64,000 nt of DNA from Labilithrix luteola (lineage in GTDB: Bacteria > Myxococcota_A > Polyangia > Polyangiales > Polyangiaceae): assembly GCF_001263205.1 (NCBI RefSeq), contig NZ_CP012333.1:8785501-8849500 (forward strand). Direction: 5' to 3'. The translations under genes were made by a program, and so were the position numbers. This document shows positions 17,550-26,090 of this stretch, one piece after another. Each line of letters begins with the position of its first letter. Within the stretch, counting starts at the first letter, position 1. The notes beneath the pieces are model-generated. The model had not been told where the DNA came from, ran no database searches, and worked only from the letters and a program-made list of their open reading frames with translations.

Positions 17550-18446
17550 ATGGCTGACGCCCCCGCAAAGACGCCCGTTCACACGGATGCCCTGCCGCGA
17601 TTCGACGAGGAGGTGCCGCGTCCCGTGCCGCCGCTCGCGCTCCAGGAAGGCGCTACCATCACGCGGCTCGTCGGTGTCATGCGGCGCTTGCTCGCCGACG
17701 ACGGCTGCCCTTGGGATCGCGAACAGACCTTCGAGACGCTCCGCAAATACGCGCTCGAAGAAGCTTGCGAGGTCATCGACGCCATCGATTCAGGCGATCG
17801 CCTCGCCATCCGCGAGGAGCTCGGCGATTTGCTTCTCCAGGTCGTCTTCCAGGCCGAGCTAGGACGTCGTGAAGGAGCCTTCGCGCTCGACGACGTCGTC
17901 TCCGGCATCGTCGAGAAGCTGGTGAGCCGCCATCCCCACGTCTTCGGCGATCTCGACGCCGAGACCGCTGACGAGGTCCTCCGCAACTGGGAGAAGATCA
18001 AGGCCAAGGAAAAGAAGGACCGCGGCCTCCTCGCAGGCGTACCGCGCAGCCTGCCGGCCCTCGTTCGCGCCCAGCGCATCGGCGAGAAGGTCCAGCGGGT
18101 CGGCTTCGACTGGGAAGACGCCCGGGGCTCGCGGGCCAAGGTGGCCGAGGAAGTGGCGGAGCTCGACAAGGCCATCGAGGCGGGCGACTCCGATGCCATC
18201 GAGGAAGAGATGGGCGACGTTCTCTTCGCCCTCGTCAACCTCTCGCGTCATGTGAAGGTCGACGCCGAGGGGTCCCTTCGCCGGACCATCGACAAGTTCA
18301 CACGCCGCTTCGCTCACGTCGAGGCCCGCGTGAAGGAGCAGCACGGCGGTTGGGGGACGCCGGGCGAAGCCTCCGAGAACCTCCCGCTCGAAGTCCTCGA
18401 CCGCTACTGGGACGAGGCAAAGAGCGCCGAAAAACAGCCCAAGTAG
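17550..18446 (+). CDS. mazG: Nucleoside triphosphate pyrophosphohydrolase MazG
   Basis: A 298-residue protein with two tandem MazG all-alpha modules. It converts NTPs, including non-canonical ones, to NMP and pyrophosphate. The first module has LLADDGCPWDREQTFETLR and ALEEACEVIDAID followed by REELGDLLLQVVFQ. The second has KVAEEVAELDKAIEAGD followed by EEEMGDVLFALVNLSRH. The EExxE and ExxD metal-binding acids are present in both. The open frame runs far upstream, but the ATG at 17550 gives the normal family N-terminus. It starts the six-gene chain that continues with rlmN, 15 bases downstream. Confidence 0.93.
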   Translation: MADAPAKTPVHTDALPRFDEEVPRPVPPLALQEGATITRLVGVMRRLLADDGCPWDREQTFETLRKYALEEACEVIDAIDSGDRLAIREELGDLLLQVVFQAELGRREGAFALDDVVSGIVEKLVSRHPHVFGDLDAETADEVLRNWEKIKAKEKKDRGLLAGVPRSLPALVRAQRIGEKVQRVGFDWEDARGSRAKVAEEVAELDKAIEAGDSDAIEEEMGDVLFALVNLSRHVKVDAEGSLRRTIDKFTRRFAHVEARVKEQHGGWGTPGEASENLPLEVLDRYWDEAKSAEKQPK

Positions 18447-18461
18447 CGCTAGGATTCCCCC

Positions 18462-19652
18462 GTGCCCGCATCGAACGCAGCCCAACCCATCCAGCCGATC
18501 GCGCGCTTCCCCGAGGAGTGGGCGCAGGAAGTCGTCCGTCTCGGCGGCCGCACGTTCCACGGCAAGCAAGTCTTCCGCTGGATCCAGGCACGCGGCATGA
18601 CCGATCCCAACGCGATGAGCGACCTGCCCGCGGCGCTTCGCACGCGCCTCGCGGAAGAGGGGCTCGGCAGCGTTCTTTCGATCGTGCGCGAGCGTCGCGC
18701 CACCGACGACACGCGCAAGCTCCTCGTCGGCCTCGGTGACGGGGCGAACGTCGAGACGGTGTTGATTCCGCGCGTGACCGGCGGCAAGTCGGACCTTCCT
18801 TCGCCCGTTCCGATGGACGGCGGCGACGCGGACGCGGCGGCAGCCGTCGAAGACGAGGACGAAGAGCCGGAGACGTCGAACGCGTCGATCCCCGTCACCC
18901 AGTGCATCAGCACGCAGGTCGGCTGCGCGATGGGCTGCGTGTTCTGTGCGAGCGGCGTCGCCGGTCTCAAGCGGCACATGCGTCCCGACGAGATCGTGGC
19001 GCAGGTGCTGGTCGGTAAGTCGAGGCTCGATGCCGGCGAGCGCCTCAGCAACATCGTGCTCATGGGCATGGGCGAGCCGCTCCACAACTACGAGTCGACC
19101 CTTCGCGCCCTCCGCCTGATCACGCATCCCGAAGGCATTGCTCTCTCGACCCGCAAGGTCACGGTGTCGACGAGCGGCCTCGTTCCCGAGATCGCGCGCC
19201 TCGGACAGGACTTCAACGGGCAGATCGGCCTTGCCATCTCACTCCACGCCGCCGACGACGAGACGCGCTCGCGGCTGATGCCCATCAACAAGAAGTACCC
19301 GCTCGCGGCACTCATGAAGGGCCTGCGCGAGTACCCGCTTCCGCGCCGGCGTCGTATCACCATCGAGTACACGCTCGTGGCCGGCAAGAACGACACGATC
19401 GACGAGGCCAAGAAGCTCTCGAAGCTCCTGCGCGGCCTGCCGGTGAAGGTGAATCTGATCCCGATGAATCCCATCGAGGCCTCGACCCTCGGTCCGCCGG
19501 ATCTCTCGGGTGTCCTCGCGTTCCAGCGCGTGCTCTGCGATGCAGGCTACTCCTGCTTCATCCGTCGCCGTCGCGGCGACGACGTGAGCGCGGCGTGCGG
19601 TCAGCTCGCTCTCCTCGGGGCGAAGCCGAAGGTTCGCGTGAACCGAAGCTGA
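18462..19652 (+). CDS. rlmN: 23S rRNA (adenine2503-C2) methyltransferase RlmN
   Basis: A 396-residue radical SAM enzyme that methylates A2503 of 23S rRNA (and A37 of some tRNAs) using two SAM molecules. The CxxxCxxC cluster motif is GCAMGCVFCASG (about residues 155-166), followed by MGMGEPLHNY and KVTVSTSGLVPEI, which bind SAM. The conserved C-terminal Cys lies in GYSCFIRRRRGDDVSAACGQL. An acidic, Ala/Asp/Glu-rich insertion (about residues 108-145) lies between the N-terminal domain and the radical SAM core and lengthens the protein. The start is GTG. The stop shares a base with the next ATG (TGATG). Confidence 0.95.
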   Translation: MPASNAAQPIQPIARFPEEWAQEVVRLGGRTFHGKQVFRWIQARGMTDPNAMSDLPAALRTRLAEEGLGSVLSIVRERRATDDTRKLLVGLGDGANVETVLIPRVTGGKSDLPSPVPMDGGDADAAAAVEDEDEEPETSNASIPVTQCISTQVGCAMGCVFCASGVAGLKRHMRPDEIVAQVLVGKSRLDAGERLSNIVLMGMGEPLHNYESTLRALRLITHPEGIALSTRKVTVSTSGLVPEIARLGQDFNGQIGLAISLHAADDETRSRLMPINKKYPLAALMKGLREYPLPRRRRITIEYTLVAGKNDTIDEAKKLSKLLRGLPVKVNLIPMNPIEASTLGPPDLSGVLAFQRVLCDAGYSCFIRRRRGDDVSAACGQLALLGAKPKVRVNRS

Positions 19653-20296
19653 TGATCCGCCGCGCGCTCCTCGCCCTTCTCGGCGGTCTTGCCTTGCTCG
19701 TCGCCGCGCCTCGCGCGGTCCATGCGGACGAGGTAGGGCAGGGCACGCCTGAAGAGCACCCGAAGGCCGAGCGGGCGGAGAGAGATCCGTTCGCCACCAA
19801 GCCTGGCTACGTGCAGCTGTTCGCCACGGGCTTCGTCGGTACCGGACTTCGCTTCAACAATCCCTATCGGCTCTCGACGCCCCTCGGAAGCAACGCCGAG
19901 AGCGTCTCCCGCACGGCGACGTACGTCGACCTCGGCCTCGCGGCGACGTTCGGCAACCCGCTCGGCCTCCAGCATGGTCTGTCGTTCCGGACGACCGCGG
20001 CGGTCGAGGGGGTCGGGCAGGTCATCACGACGCCGTCGTACTTCGCGTATCGCCGCTGGCGCTCGCTCGCTGCGTACGGTCGTGCGGGCATCCCCATCGT
20101 GCTCACGCCGGACGTGACGTGGGGCTTCGAGGCGGGGGTCGGTGGTGCGTGGTACTTCCTCGGCGGCATCGGATTGGCCGGCGAGGTCGTGGGCGACATC
20201 TTTTACGGCACGGGCACAGCGGACGTGGGCACGGCGACCTATCCCGTGCTCTCCGGGCAGCTCGGTTTGATCTTCTCGTACGAGGCGTTTCCGTGA
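19652..20296 (+). CDS. Exported protein, possibly a small outer-membrane beta-barrel
   Basis: A 214-residue protein has a strong signal peptide (hydrophobic core ALLALLGGLALLVAA, cleavage about VHA-DE). The mature part is rich in Gly and aromatic residues in alternating strands (VQLFATGFVGTGLRFNN, GWGF-type pairs, FEAGVGGAWYFLGG) and ends with SGQLGLIFSYEAFP, which suits an outer-membrane beta-barrel. The family was not recognised. It is translationally coupled both to rlmN upstream (TGATG) and to the Cys-rich protein downstream (GTGA), so it belongs to the mazG-lgt chain. Confidence 0.75.
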   Translation: MIRRALLALLGGLALLVAAPRAVHADEVGQGTPEEHPKAERAERDPFATKPGYVQLFATGFVGTGLRFNNPYRLSTPLGSNAESVSRTATYVDLGLAATFGNPLGLQHGLSFRTTAAVEGVGQVITTPSYFAYRRWRSLAAYGRAGIPIVLTPDVTWGFEAGVGGAWYFLGGIGLAGEVVGDIFYGTGTADVGTATYPVLSGQLGLIFSYEAFP

Positions 20297-20736
20297 AAGC
20301 ACGTGAGACCAAAGCGCGGGAAGGCACGCTGGGCCTCTCGCTGGTCGTGGCCATCCTCGGCATGCTCCTCATGGCGCCCACCGTGGGCGACGTGGGCGGT
20401 TGCGGAACCGACGCGCAGCTGCTCGACCGCGATCGCTATTCGGCAGCGCGCAAACGACAAGACTGCGAGCGTTGCCGCGATTGTGGAGTGCAGACGCAGC
20501 GCTGCCTGCGCGCGTGCGACCCGACGATCGCGCCCGAAGTCGTGTTGCCAGCCACGTGCCGTCCGCTCCTTCACGACGGCGAGGTGTGTTTGCGCGCTCT
20601 GGCCGCGGCGTCGTGCGATTCGTTCGCATCCTACGCGGACGACGTTGCTCCGACGTCGCCGAGCGAATGCGAGTTCTGTCGTGTCCCGCCGGAAGGGCCA
20701 GCGGGCTCGTTCGAAGATGCGGGAGGCGGCGGATGA
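20293..20736 (+). CDS. Small Cys-rich membrane-anchored or exported protein
   Basis: A 147-residue protein starts at GTG (overlap GTGA). A basic n-region and one hydrophobic helix (about residues 13-32, LGLSLVVAILGMLLMAP) are followed by a mature part with about twelve Cys, several in close pairs (CERCRDCG, CLRACD, CEFC). This suggests several disulfides or a metal site outside the cytoplasm. The tail is Gly/Ala-rich. The family was not recognised. The position between two envelope proteins in the same overlapping chain suggests that the three act together. Confidence 0.72.
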   Translation: MKARETKAREGTLGLSLVVAILGMLLMAPTVGDVGGCGTDAQLLDRDRYSAARKRQDCERCRDCGVQTQRCLRACDPTIAPEVVLPATCRPLLHDGEVCLRALAAASCDSFASYADDVAPTSPSECEFCRVPPEGPAGSFEDAGGGG

Positions 20737-21749
20737 CGCCCGGTCGCCTGTTGGTCGTCGCGCTGCTCGCCGGGCTCGCTCTACCGGCATGCAGGCCGAT
20801 GCTGGCGTCGTCCGGCGATCTGGCCGACTACCGTGCATTCCGTGTCGCGGCCGCCCAAGGAACGCGGCTCGCGCGTGCCCAGCGTTACCTCCACCGCAAT
20901 CCGAACGGAGCGTTCGCCACCGAAGTGCGGCAGGCGTTCGAGACCGAGGAGCCCCGTTACTTCGCGCGCGCACAGAGCTCGCGCGCGGCGGCGCTCGACT
21001 ACCTCGCCGATCTGCCCAACGGACCGCACGCTGCCGCGGCGCTCGCGCTCGTCCGTGCGCTCGAATCCAACATGGAAGAGGCGGAGCTCTCGGACATCGC
21101 GCAGCGTGTTCGGCACGACGAGGCAAAGCTGGAGACGGCCGCTGCGCAGCGTCGCGCGGTGGGTGACGCCATCCTCGGCGCCGTGGGCGTGCTGCTCGAC
21201 GACGACGTGTACGGCATGAGTCGCGCGGAGACGCCGCCCGCGCTCCGTCGTGCGCTGCTCGGGCCTTCGGCCTCGACCTGGGGCGGTCTGCCGGAGACGA
21301 GTGAGCGCGATCTGTTCTTCGTGCTCCCGACGCGGCCCGAACGCGAGTCGCGCGTTGTTACCTTGCGCGTCTCGGTCATCGAGAAAGACGGCCGCGTCGC
21401 GACGGGAAGGGTCGAGGGGGCAGACCTGTTCGTCCTCTGGTACGAGGCCGACAGGATCGCGAAGCTCGATCCTGCGTCCGCAGCCGACCGCACGGAGGCG
21501 CAGGTGTACGCGATGGAACGTCTTGCTGGAGCGCTCGAACGACGCTTTCCGGAAAGCAAATGCCCGAACGCGCAGGTGGGCTCCGAGCTCTACCATCGGA
21601 GCTGCGACGGTTGGGAGGTCGTCGTTTCGTCCGGCGCAGGAGCGGGCGCGGCGGATTCGATCGTGATTCGCGGCGTGCCCTCCAAAACCCCTGCGCGCTT
21701 CACGACCCCGGATGCGGCGGGAGCTGCTACAAAGGCTCAGCCACGATGA
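20733..21749 (+). CDS. Lipoprotein with helical repeat region, unknown function
   Basis: A 338-residue protein with a lipoprotein signal peptide ending in the lipobox LPAC (Cys about residue 21). Residues 30-110 are helical and have a TPR-like look (FRVAAAQGTRLARAQRYL and ALDYLADLPNGPHAAAALAL), reminiscent of repeats in other myxobacterial lipoproteins. The rest is mixed alpha/beta and was not recognised. Its start overlaps the previous stop (ATGA) and its stop overlaps the Lgt-like gene (ATGA). The link to a prolipoprotein-modifying enzyme homologue is suggestive, because this protein is itself predicted to be lipidated. Confidence 0.75.
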   Translation: MTPGRLLVVALLAGLALPACRPMLASSGDLADYRAFRVAAAQGTRLARAQRYLHRNPNGAFATEVRQAFETEEPRYFARAQSSRAAALDYLADLPNGPHAAAALALVRALESNMEEAELSDIAQRVRHDEAKLETAAAQRRAVGDAILGAVGVLLDDDVYGMSRAETPPALRRALLGPSASTWGGLPETSERDLFFVLPTRPERESRVVTLRVSVIEKDGRVATGRVEGADLFVLWYEADRIAKLDPASAADRTEAQVYAMERLAGALERRFPESKCPNAQVGSELYHRSCDGWEVVVSSGAGAGAADSIVIRGVPSKTPARFTTPDAAGAATKAQPR

Positions 21750-22687
21750 TCCCGTACATCCACGTTCCGGACCTGAAGCTCGGCCCGCTCACCTTGCATC
21801 CGTTCGGCCTGCTCGTGGCCACGGGCGTCATCATCGGTACGTGGCTCGCCACCTGGCGCGCGCGTCAGCGCGGCCTCGACGTCGACAAGCTCAACTCGTT
21901 CATCACGTGGATGCTCGTGGCCGGCTTCATGGGCGGCCACATGCTCGACGAGATTTTTTACCACCCGGCCGAGCTCATCAAGCGGCCGTGGTCTTTGTTC
22001 CTCCTCTGGGAGGGCCTCTCGTCGTTCGGCGGCTTCACCGGGGCGCTCATCGGTATCGTCCTATGGAAGTACTTCGAGGCGTTGCCGGGGATGAAGTTCC
22101 GTCGCCGTGAGGTGACGATGCCGATCCTTCCGTTCGCGGATCTGATCCTCAGCGTCTTCCCGGTCGCCTGGATTTTCGGTCGTTCGGGCTGCAGCGTCGT
22201 GCACGACCACCCCGGCATGCGCGCCGAGCCTGGCACTTTGCTCGCCGTGGCGTTCGGTCGGCCGGTGCGTGTCGAGAAGCTCCTGAGCCTCGGCGGCGAC
22301 GCCATCGAGCTTCGCTGGGGGAACGCCCCGCAGTTCGATCTCGGTCTGCTCGAGCTCATGTTCACGGTCGTCCTCGCCGGGCTCCTCGCCCTCACGTGGC
22401 GCCGCAAGCTCCCGACCGGTGCGTACGTCGCCGCGACGGCGCTCGCCTATGCGCCCGTGCGCTTCGTGATGGACTTCCTCCGCGTGAGGGACGTCGATCA
22501 GGCCGATCCGCGCTACGGCGGTCTCACGCCGGCGCAGTGGGCGTGCGTGGCGCTCTTCGTGTTCGGCCTCGTGATGGCCAAGCGGGCACGCGACATCAAG
22601 GCGAGCGGTCGCGATCCGATGGACCTCGTCACGCGTCCCGAGGTCCTGGCGACCGCCCCCGAAGCCGCGCAGCAAGAGCCGGCTTGA
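21746..22687 (+). CDS. Divergent prolipoprotein diacylglyceryl transferase (Lgt) family protein
   Basis: A 313-residue membrane protein with about seven helices in the Lgt arrangement, including the C-terminal PVRFVMDFLR and GLTPAQW segments. Lgt transfers diacylglycerol to the lipobox Cys of prolipoproteins. The family signature GRxGNFxNxE is altered here: the segment is GRSGCSVVHDHPG, so the Arg is kept but the conserved Asn is Cys and the rest differs. The usual His of the FHGG motif is also missing (SSFGGFTGAL). It may be a true but diverged Lgt typical of its lineage, or a paralogue with another role. It ends the six-gene mazG chain. Confidence 0.82.
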   Translation: MIPYIHVPDLKLGPLTLHPFGLLVATGVIIGTWLATWRARQRGLDVDKLNSFITWMLVAGFMGGHMLDEIFYHPAELIKRPWSLFLLWEGLSSFGGFTGALIGIVLWKYFEALPGMKFRRREVTMPILPFADLILSVFPVAWIFGRSGCSVVHDHPGMRAEPGTLLAVAFGRPVRVEKLLSLGGDAIELRWGNAPQFDLGLLELMFTVVLAGLLALTWRRKLPTGAYVAATALAYAPVRFVMDFLRVRDVDQADPRYGGLTPAQWACVALFVFGLVMAKRARDIKASGRDPMDLVTRPEVLATAPEAAQQEPA

Positions 22688-22721
22688 GCGCCACGCGGGA
22701 CAGTTCGTCTCGCGCCCGCGC

Positions 22722-23093
22722 TCACGGGAAGTTGGTCATCACGACGCATGTGTCGATGCGGCGGTTCTCGTCGAACGTTGCATCGATGCACACGGCATTG
22801 CCCGCGACGAGGAGTTCCGGCGACGCGACGGTCGCCGTTCGCAGCACTGTCCACTGACGACCGTCGATCGCCAGCGCCCCATCGCGCGACGTGTCCGGCG
22901 CGTCCCAGCTGTCGACCGTGCCGCAGAGGGCCAAAGTGAGCCCCACCGCGTTTTTTCCGGTTCCGTCACCGACGCCGAGCTCGGCGTCCGAGTTGGAGCG
23001 ACCGGCGCATGCGGACGTGATGGAGGCGAACGAAACGAGGAGAACGACGCCGCAAAGGTGGCGTGCCGCGTCGACGATGACCGCGCTTTTCAT
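22722..23093 (-). CDS. Small predicted lipoprotein
   Basis: A 123-residue protein with a signal peptide ending in a lipobox-like TSAC (Cys about residue 29). The mature part is short and beta-rich, with two further Cys (ALCGTVDSWD and AVCIDATFD) that could pair, and a third near the end. The family was not recognised. It stands alone on the minus strand between the Lgt-like gene (convergent) and the peroxide operon, with no visible functional link to either. Confidence 0.65.
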   Translation of the reverse strand: MKSAVIVDAARHLCGVVLLVSFASITSACAGRSNSDAELGVGDGTGKNAVGLTLALCGTVDSWDAPDTSRDGALAIDGRQWTVLRTATVASPELLVAGNAVCIDATFDENRRIDTCVVMTNFP

Positions 23094-23210
23094 GGGTCCC
23101 CTGACGTTGCTCGCGGATGCGAGTTGGTCGGGGAGAGTGCAGTCCGTGTGCCCGCGCGAGCGCGCGTCGCGAGGTGTCGCGCGGTGGCTCGCTACACGCC
23201 CGGCGCGTGG

Positions 23211-23618
23211 TTAGTGACGGTGGAGCTCCAGATGCGCGCGGACGTCGTCGGGGAGCGCGAGCTTTTGCAAGCTCACGAGGTCGCTCGCCACCGTCACGTG
23301 CTCCATCAAGGCGACGGACGCGCCGTTGTCCGCGCGGGTGAACTCGTAGCGCAACGTCGACGACGTGTTTCCGATCTTCGCGACGCTCACGGCGATGCGA
23401 ACGACGTCGCCGTAGCGGAGTGGTGAGCGGAAGTCACACGTCACATGGACGGCGGGAAAGCCGATCTTCCGGCGCGTGATGAGGTCGACGTAGCCGCCCG
23501 CAACGCCGCCGAAGAAGTGCTCCATCGCCTCGTGGGCGTAGTTCATGAAGCGGCCGAAAAAGACGATGCCGGCGGCGTCGACGTCTTCGAAGCGGACAGG
23601 GCGCTCGTAGACGATCAT
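23211..23618 (-). CDS. Acyl-CoA thioesterase, 4-hydroxybenzoyl-CoA thioesterase (YbgC) type
   Basis: A 135-residue single hot-dog-fold protein. The catalytic Asp lies in VRFEDVDAAGIVFFGRFM near residue 13, followed by the central helix segment YAHEAMEHFF, as in YbgC-like thioesterases that cleave acyl-CoA or acyl-ACP thioesters. The start shares one base with the stop of the DUF3501 gene (TGATG), so it is probably the last gene of the peroxide-defence operon. Its role there is not evident; removal of damaged acyl thioesters is one possibility. Its substrate is not predictable from sequence. Confidence 0.87.
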   Translation of the reverse strand: MIVYERPVRFEDVDAAGIVFFGRFMNYAHEAMEHFFGGVAGGYVDLITRRKIGFPAVHVTCDFRSPLRYGDVVRIAVSVAKIGNTSSTLRYEFTRADNGASVALMEHVTVASDLVSLQKLALPDDVRAHLELHRH

Positions 23619-24217
23619 CAGGCGAGATCTTGCGCGAGCTCGGCGACCATCGCGGGCGGAAGCTTCGCGCGCGCGGTGTAGCGGGGATGGTCGGCGACGA
23701 CCTCCACGACGACCTCGTCGGCCTTGCGCTGCTTGCCGAGCACGGCCTTGAGGGCACGCGCCGCCTTCTCGCCGAGCGGGAATTTCAGATAGTGCACGGC
23801 CGTGGTTCGGTCGGGGTGCTCGCGTTCCACGTCGTTCATCCCGGGACATCGTTCCCCGTCGATGACCAGGGCGAATGCGCGGTCGAGCCCTTTTGCCTCG
23901 ACCAGGAACTTCTCGCGAGGCTCGCGCTCGTCGATCTCGATCATGATCGTGGCCGACAGCTCGTTGTCTCCGGGCACGAGCTGGTTGTAGGTGGCGATCT
24001 CGTGGAGGACGCTGTCCTCGCGCGAGATGCGCTCGGTGCGGATCATCTCCTGGATCTGGAGGAGCACCGTGTCGTGGTTCTCGAACACGCACATGGCGTG
24101 GGGCCCGAGGCCGATACGTCGTCGCTTCTTCTCCTCGATCACGCGTGCCCGGAAGCGGTCGCGGATGGGCTCGTATTCGGCGATGCCGAGGACCTCGCCA
24201 CGTTCGACGGGTTTCAT
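23618..24217 (-). CDS. DUF3501 family protein
   Basis: A 199-residue soluble protein of the DUF3501 type, beginning MKPVERGEVLGIAEYEPIRD, with the conserved stretch GPHAMCVFENHDTVLLQIQE and a beta-rich C-terminal half (SATIMIEIDE, DRTTAVHYLKF). Members are commonly encoded next to a rubrerythrin and a CCG-domain Fe-S oxidoreductase, exactly as here, and are presumed to act with them in oxidative-stress defence. The biochemical role is unknown. The gene starts 8 bases after the Fe-S protein stop. The open frame continues upstream, but the ATG at 24217 is the natural start. Confidence 0.85.
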   Translation of the reverse strand: MKPVERGEVLGIAEYEPIRDRFRARVIEEKKRRRIGLGPHAMCVFENHDTVLLQIQEMIRTERISREDSVLHEIATYNQLVPGDNELSATIMIEIDEREPREKFLVEAKGLDRAFALVIDGERCPGMNDVEREHPDRTTAVHYLKFPLGEKAARALKAVLGKQRKADEVVVEVVADHPRYTARAKLPPAMVAELAQDLA

Positions 24218-24225
24218 GTGGTTCC

Positions 24226-25551
24226 TTACTGCGCCGCGAGCGAGAGACCGTAGCCCTCGGCGAGCGCTTCCATGGGGTGAAGGGGGACGAGCTCGTTCTC
24301 GGCCTCGATGCGGCGTGCGGAGAGCGGGCAGTCGGTGACGACGAGCTTCGCTTCGGCGTTCTCGATGCCGCGCGAGAGCTTCTGCGCGTACTTGCGACCC
24401 ATCTCGTAGTGCTGGGTCTTCATCCCCCAGGTGCCGTCGACCGCGGAGCACTTCTCCACGATGTCGACCTCGGTGTCGGGCAAGAGACCGAGAATGCGCG
24501 CGCCCGGCGTTCCGATCTTCTGCGCGCGGAGGTGACAAGCCGCGTGGTAGGCGATCTTTCCGAAGCCTTTCTGGAAGTCGCGAACGAGCTTCTTTTCGCG
24601 GCGAAGGCGCTCCATGAACTCCATCGCCTCGAAGGTGTTCTGCGCGACCTTCTTCGCCTCGGGCGAGCCGAGGAGCTCGGGCCACTCTTTCTTGATCGTG
24701 TACGAGCAGGTTGGCCCGGGCACGATGACCGGGAACCCTCGTTCGACGAGCGGCAAGAGGTGCGCGACGTTGAAGCGAGCCTTCTCGCGCGCGGCCTCGA
24801 TGTCACCGCCGTCGAGGTTCGGCATCCCGCAGCACTCTTGCGGCGGGCGAACCACCGAGAAGCCGTTCTTCTCGAGGACGCGCACGGTGGCGGCAGCGAT
24901 CTTCGGAAAGTTGTAGTCGCCGAGGCACGTCGCGAAGATGGCGACGGTGCCGGCACTCCCGGCCTCGGGCAGGGGCGTGTGCTTGTGCATCCACGCGTCG
25001 AACGGTTGCGCGGCGAAGGTAGGAACGGGGAACTCGCTCGAAATACCGAGCACGCGCTCGTTCACCTTGCGGAGCAGGCGGTTCGTCTGCACGAGGTTCG
25101 AGATCGGCGACAGCACCCCGCTCATCAGCGAGCCGAGCTTTCCAGGATCGCCGAGGGCGCGGTCTTGGAGCGTGACGCCGGTGCGCCTGGCGCGATGGGC
25201 CTTCTCGCGCTGGAGCACACGAGGAATGTCGACGAGCCACGCGTGACCTTGGTCGGCCGTGTACGGGCATTCGATGTAACAGAGCTTGCACTGCCAGCAG
25301 AGCTCCGTGACGCTCTTGAAGTCGTCGGCCGCCAAGAGCTCGGCACCGTGCGCGTGGTGCTTTTCGATGTCACGGTCGACGCGCGCGAACAGGTCGGGGA
25401 AGCTCCCGCAGAAGTTCACACACATCCGGCACGAGTGGCAGATCTCGAAGACGCGACGCAGCTCGGCCTCGAGGTCTTTCTCGTCCCAATAGCGCGCCGA
25501 ATTGGGGTTCGTCTCCGGTGGCGTTTGCGGCTTCGGATTGATCTTCGCCAT
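24226..25551 (-). CDS. Fe-S oxidoreductase with two CCG domains (GlpC/HdrD-like)
   Basis: A 441-residue cytoplasmic protein. Two [4Fe-4S] ferredoxin motifs lie near the N-terminus: [15 protein letters not shown] (about residues 38-52) and [13 protein letters not shown] (about 85-97). Two Cys-rich CCG-type domains follow, the first with CLGDYNFP and [13 protein letters not shown], the second with [12 protein letters not shown] and [11 protein letters not shown]. This architecture is that of GlpC/HdrD-like proteins that pass electrons to a redox partner. Next to rubrerythrin and DUF3501 it probably supplies electrons for peroxide reduction. The spacing of 81 bases to rubrerythrin may leave room for a secondary signal, but none was recognised. 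Confidence 0.9.
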   Translation of the reverse strand: MAKINPKPQTPPETNPNSARYWDEKDLEAELRRVFEICHSCRMCVNFCGSFPDLFARVDRDIEKHHAHGAELLAADDFKSVTELCWQCKLCYIECPYTADQGHAWLVDIPRVLQREKAHRARRTGVTLQDRALGDPGKLGSLMSGVLSPISNLVQTNRLLRKVNERVLGISSEFPVPTFAAQPFDAWMHKHTPLPEAGSAGTVAIFATCLGDYNFPKIAAATVRVLEKNGFSVVRPPQECCGMPNLDGGDIEAAREKARFNVAHLLPLVERGFPVIVPGPTCSYTIKKEWPELLGSPEAKKVAQNTFEAMEFMERLRREKKLVRDFQKGFGKIAYHAACHLRAQKIGTPGARILGLLPDTEVDIVEKCSAVDGTWGMKTQHYEMGRKYAQKLSRGIENAEAKLVVTDCPLSARRIEAENELVPLHPMEALAEGYGLSLAAQ

Positions 25552-25632
25552 GTCTTCGCCAGGGCAAACCTTGGGCCTGGGCCCCGCGCACTCTTGCGCA
25601 CGTGAATGGGGCCCAGAGCCGAGGTTCGTTTC

Positions 25633-26055
25633 TTACTTCAGCGTGTCGAGCATCTTCTGGAAGCGACCCGCGTGGCTCTTCTCTGCCTTGGCGAGGGTCT
25701 CGAACCACTCGGCGATGTCGTCGAAGCCTTCTTCGCGCGCCGTCTTCGCCATGCCCGGGTACATCGTCTCGTACTCGTGCGTTTCGCCCGCGATGGCGGC
25801 CTTGAGGTTCTTCTCCGAGTTGCCCATCGGCAGGCCCGTCGCCGGGTCGCCGACGCTCGAGAGGTACTTGAGGTGGCCGTGCGCGTGGCCGGTCTCGCCG
25901 TCGGCCGTCTCCTTGAAGTTGCCGGCGATCTCGGGGAGGCCCTCGATGTCTGCCTGCTGTGCAAAGTACAGGTAACGGCGGTTCGCCTGCGACTCACCCG
26001 CGAAGGCGTCCTTCAGGTTCTGATGGGTCTTCGACCCCGAAAGCTGCTTGCCCAT
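25633..26055 (-). CDS. Rubrerythrin without rubredoxin domain
   Basis: A 140-residue four-helix di-iron protein. Metal-binding Glu/His residues are visible in [44 protein letters not shown] and [10 protein letters not shown]. Classical rubrerythrins (about 190 residues) carry a C-terminal rubredoxin Fe(Cys)4 domain. This protein ends after the helical bundle and has no CxxC pair, so it must take electrons from another protein, most simply the Fe-S oxidoreductase encoded next. It would reduce hydrogen peroxide to water in the cytoplasm. A strong AAGGAG ribosome binding site precedes the ATG. It follows perR by 36 bases. Confidence 0.92.
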   Translation of the reverse strand: MGKQLSGSKTHQNLKDAFAGESQANRRYLYFAQQADIEGLPEIAGNFKETADGETGHAHGHLKYLSSVGDPATGLPMGNSEKNLKAAIAGETHEYETMYPGMAKTAREEGFDDIAEWFETLAKAEKSHAGRFQKMLDTLK

Positions 26056-26090
26056 GACTCGTATCTCCTTCGGTTGGTGTTGCGAAAGCT

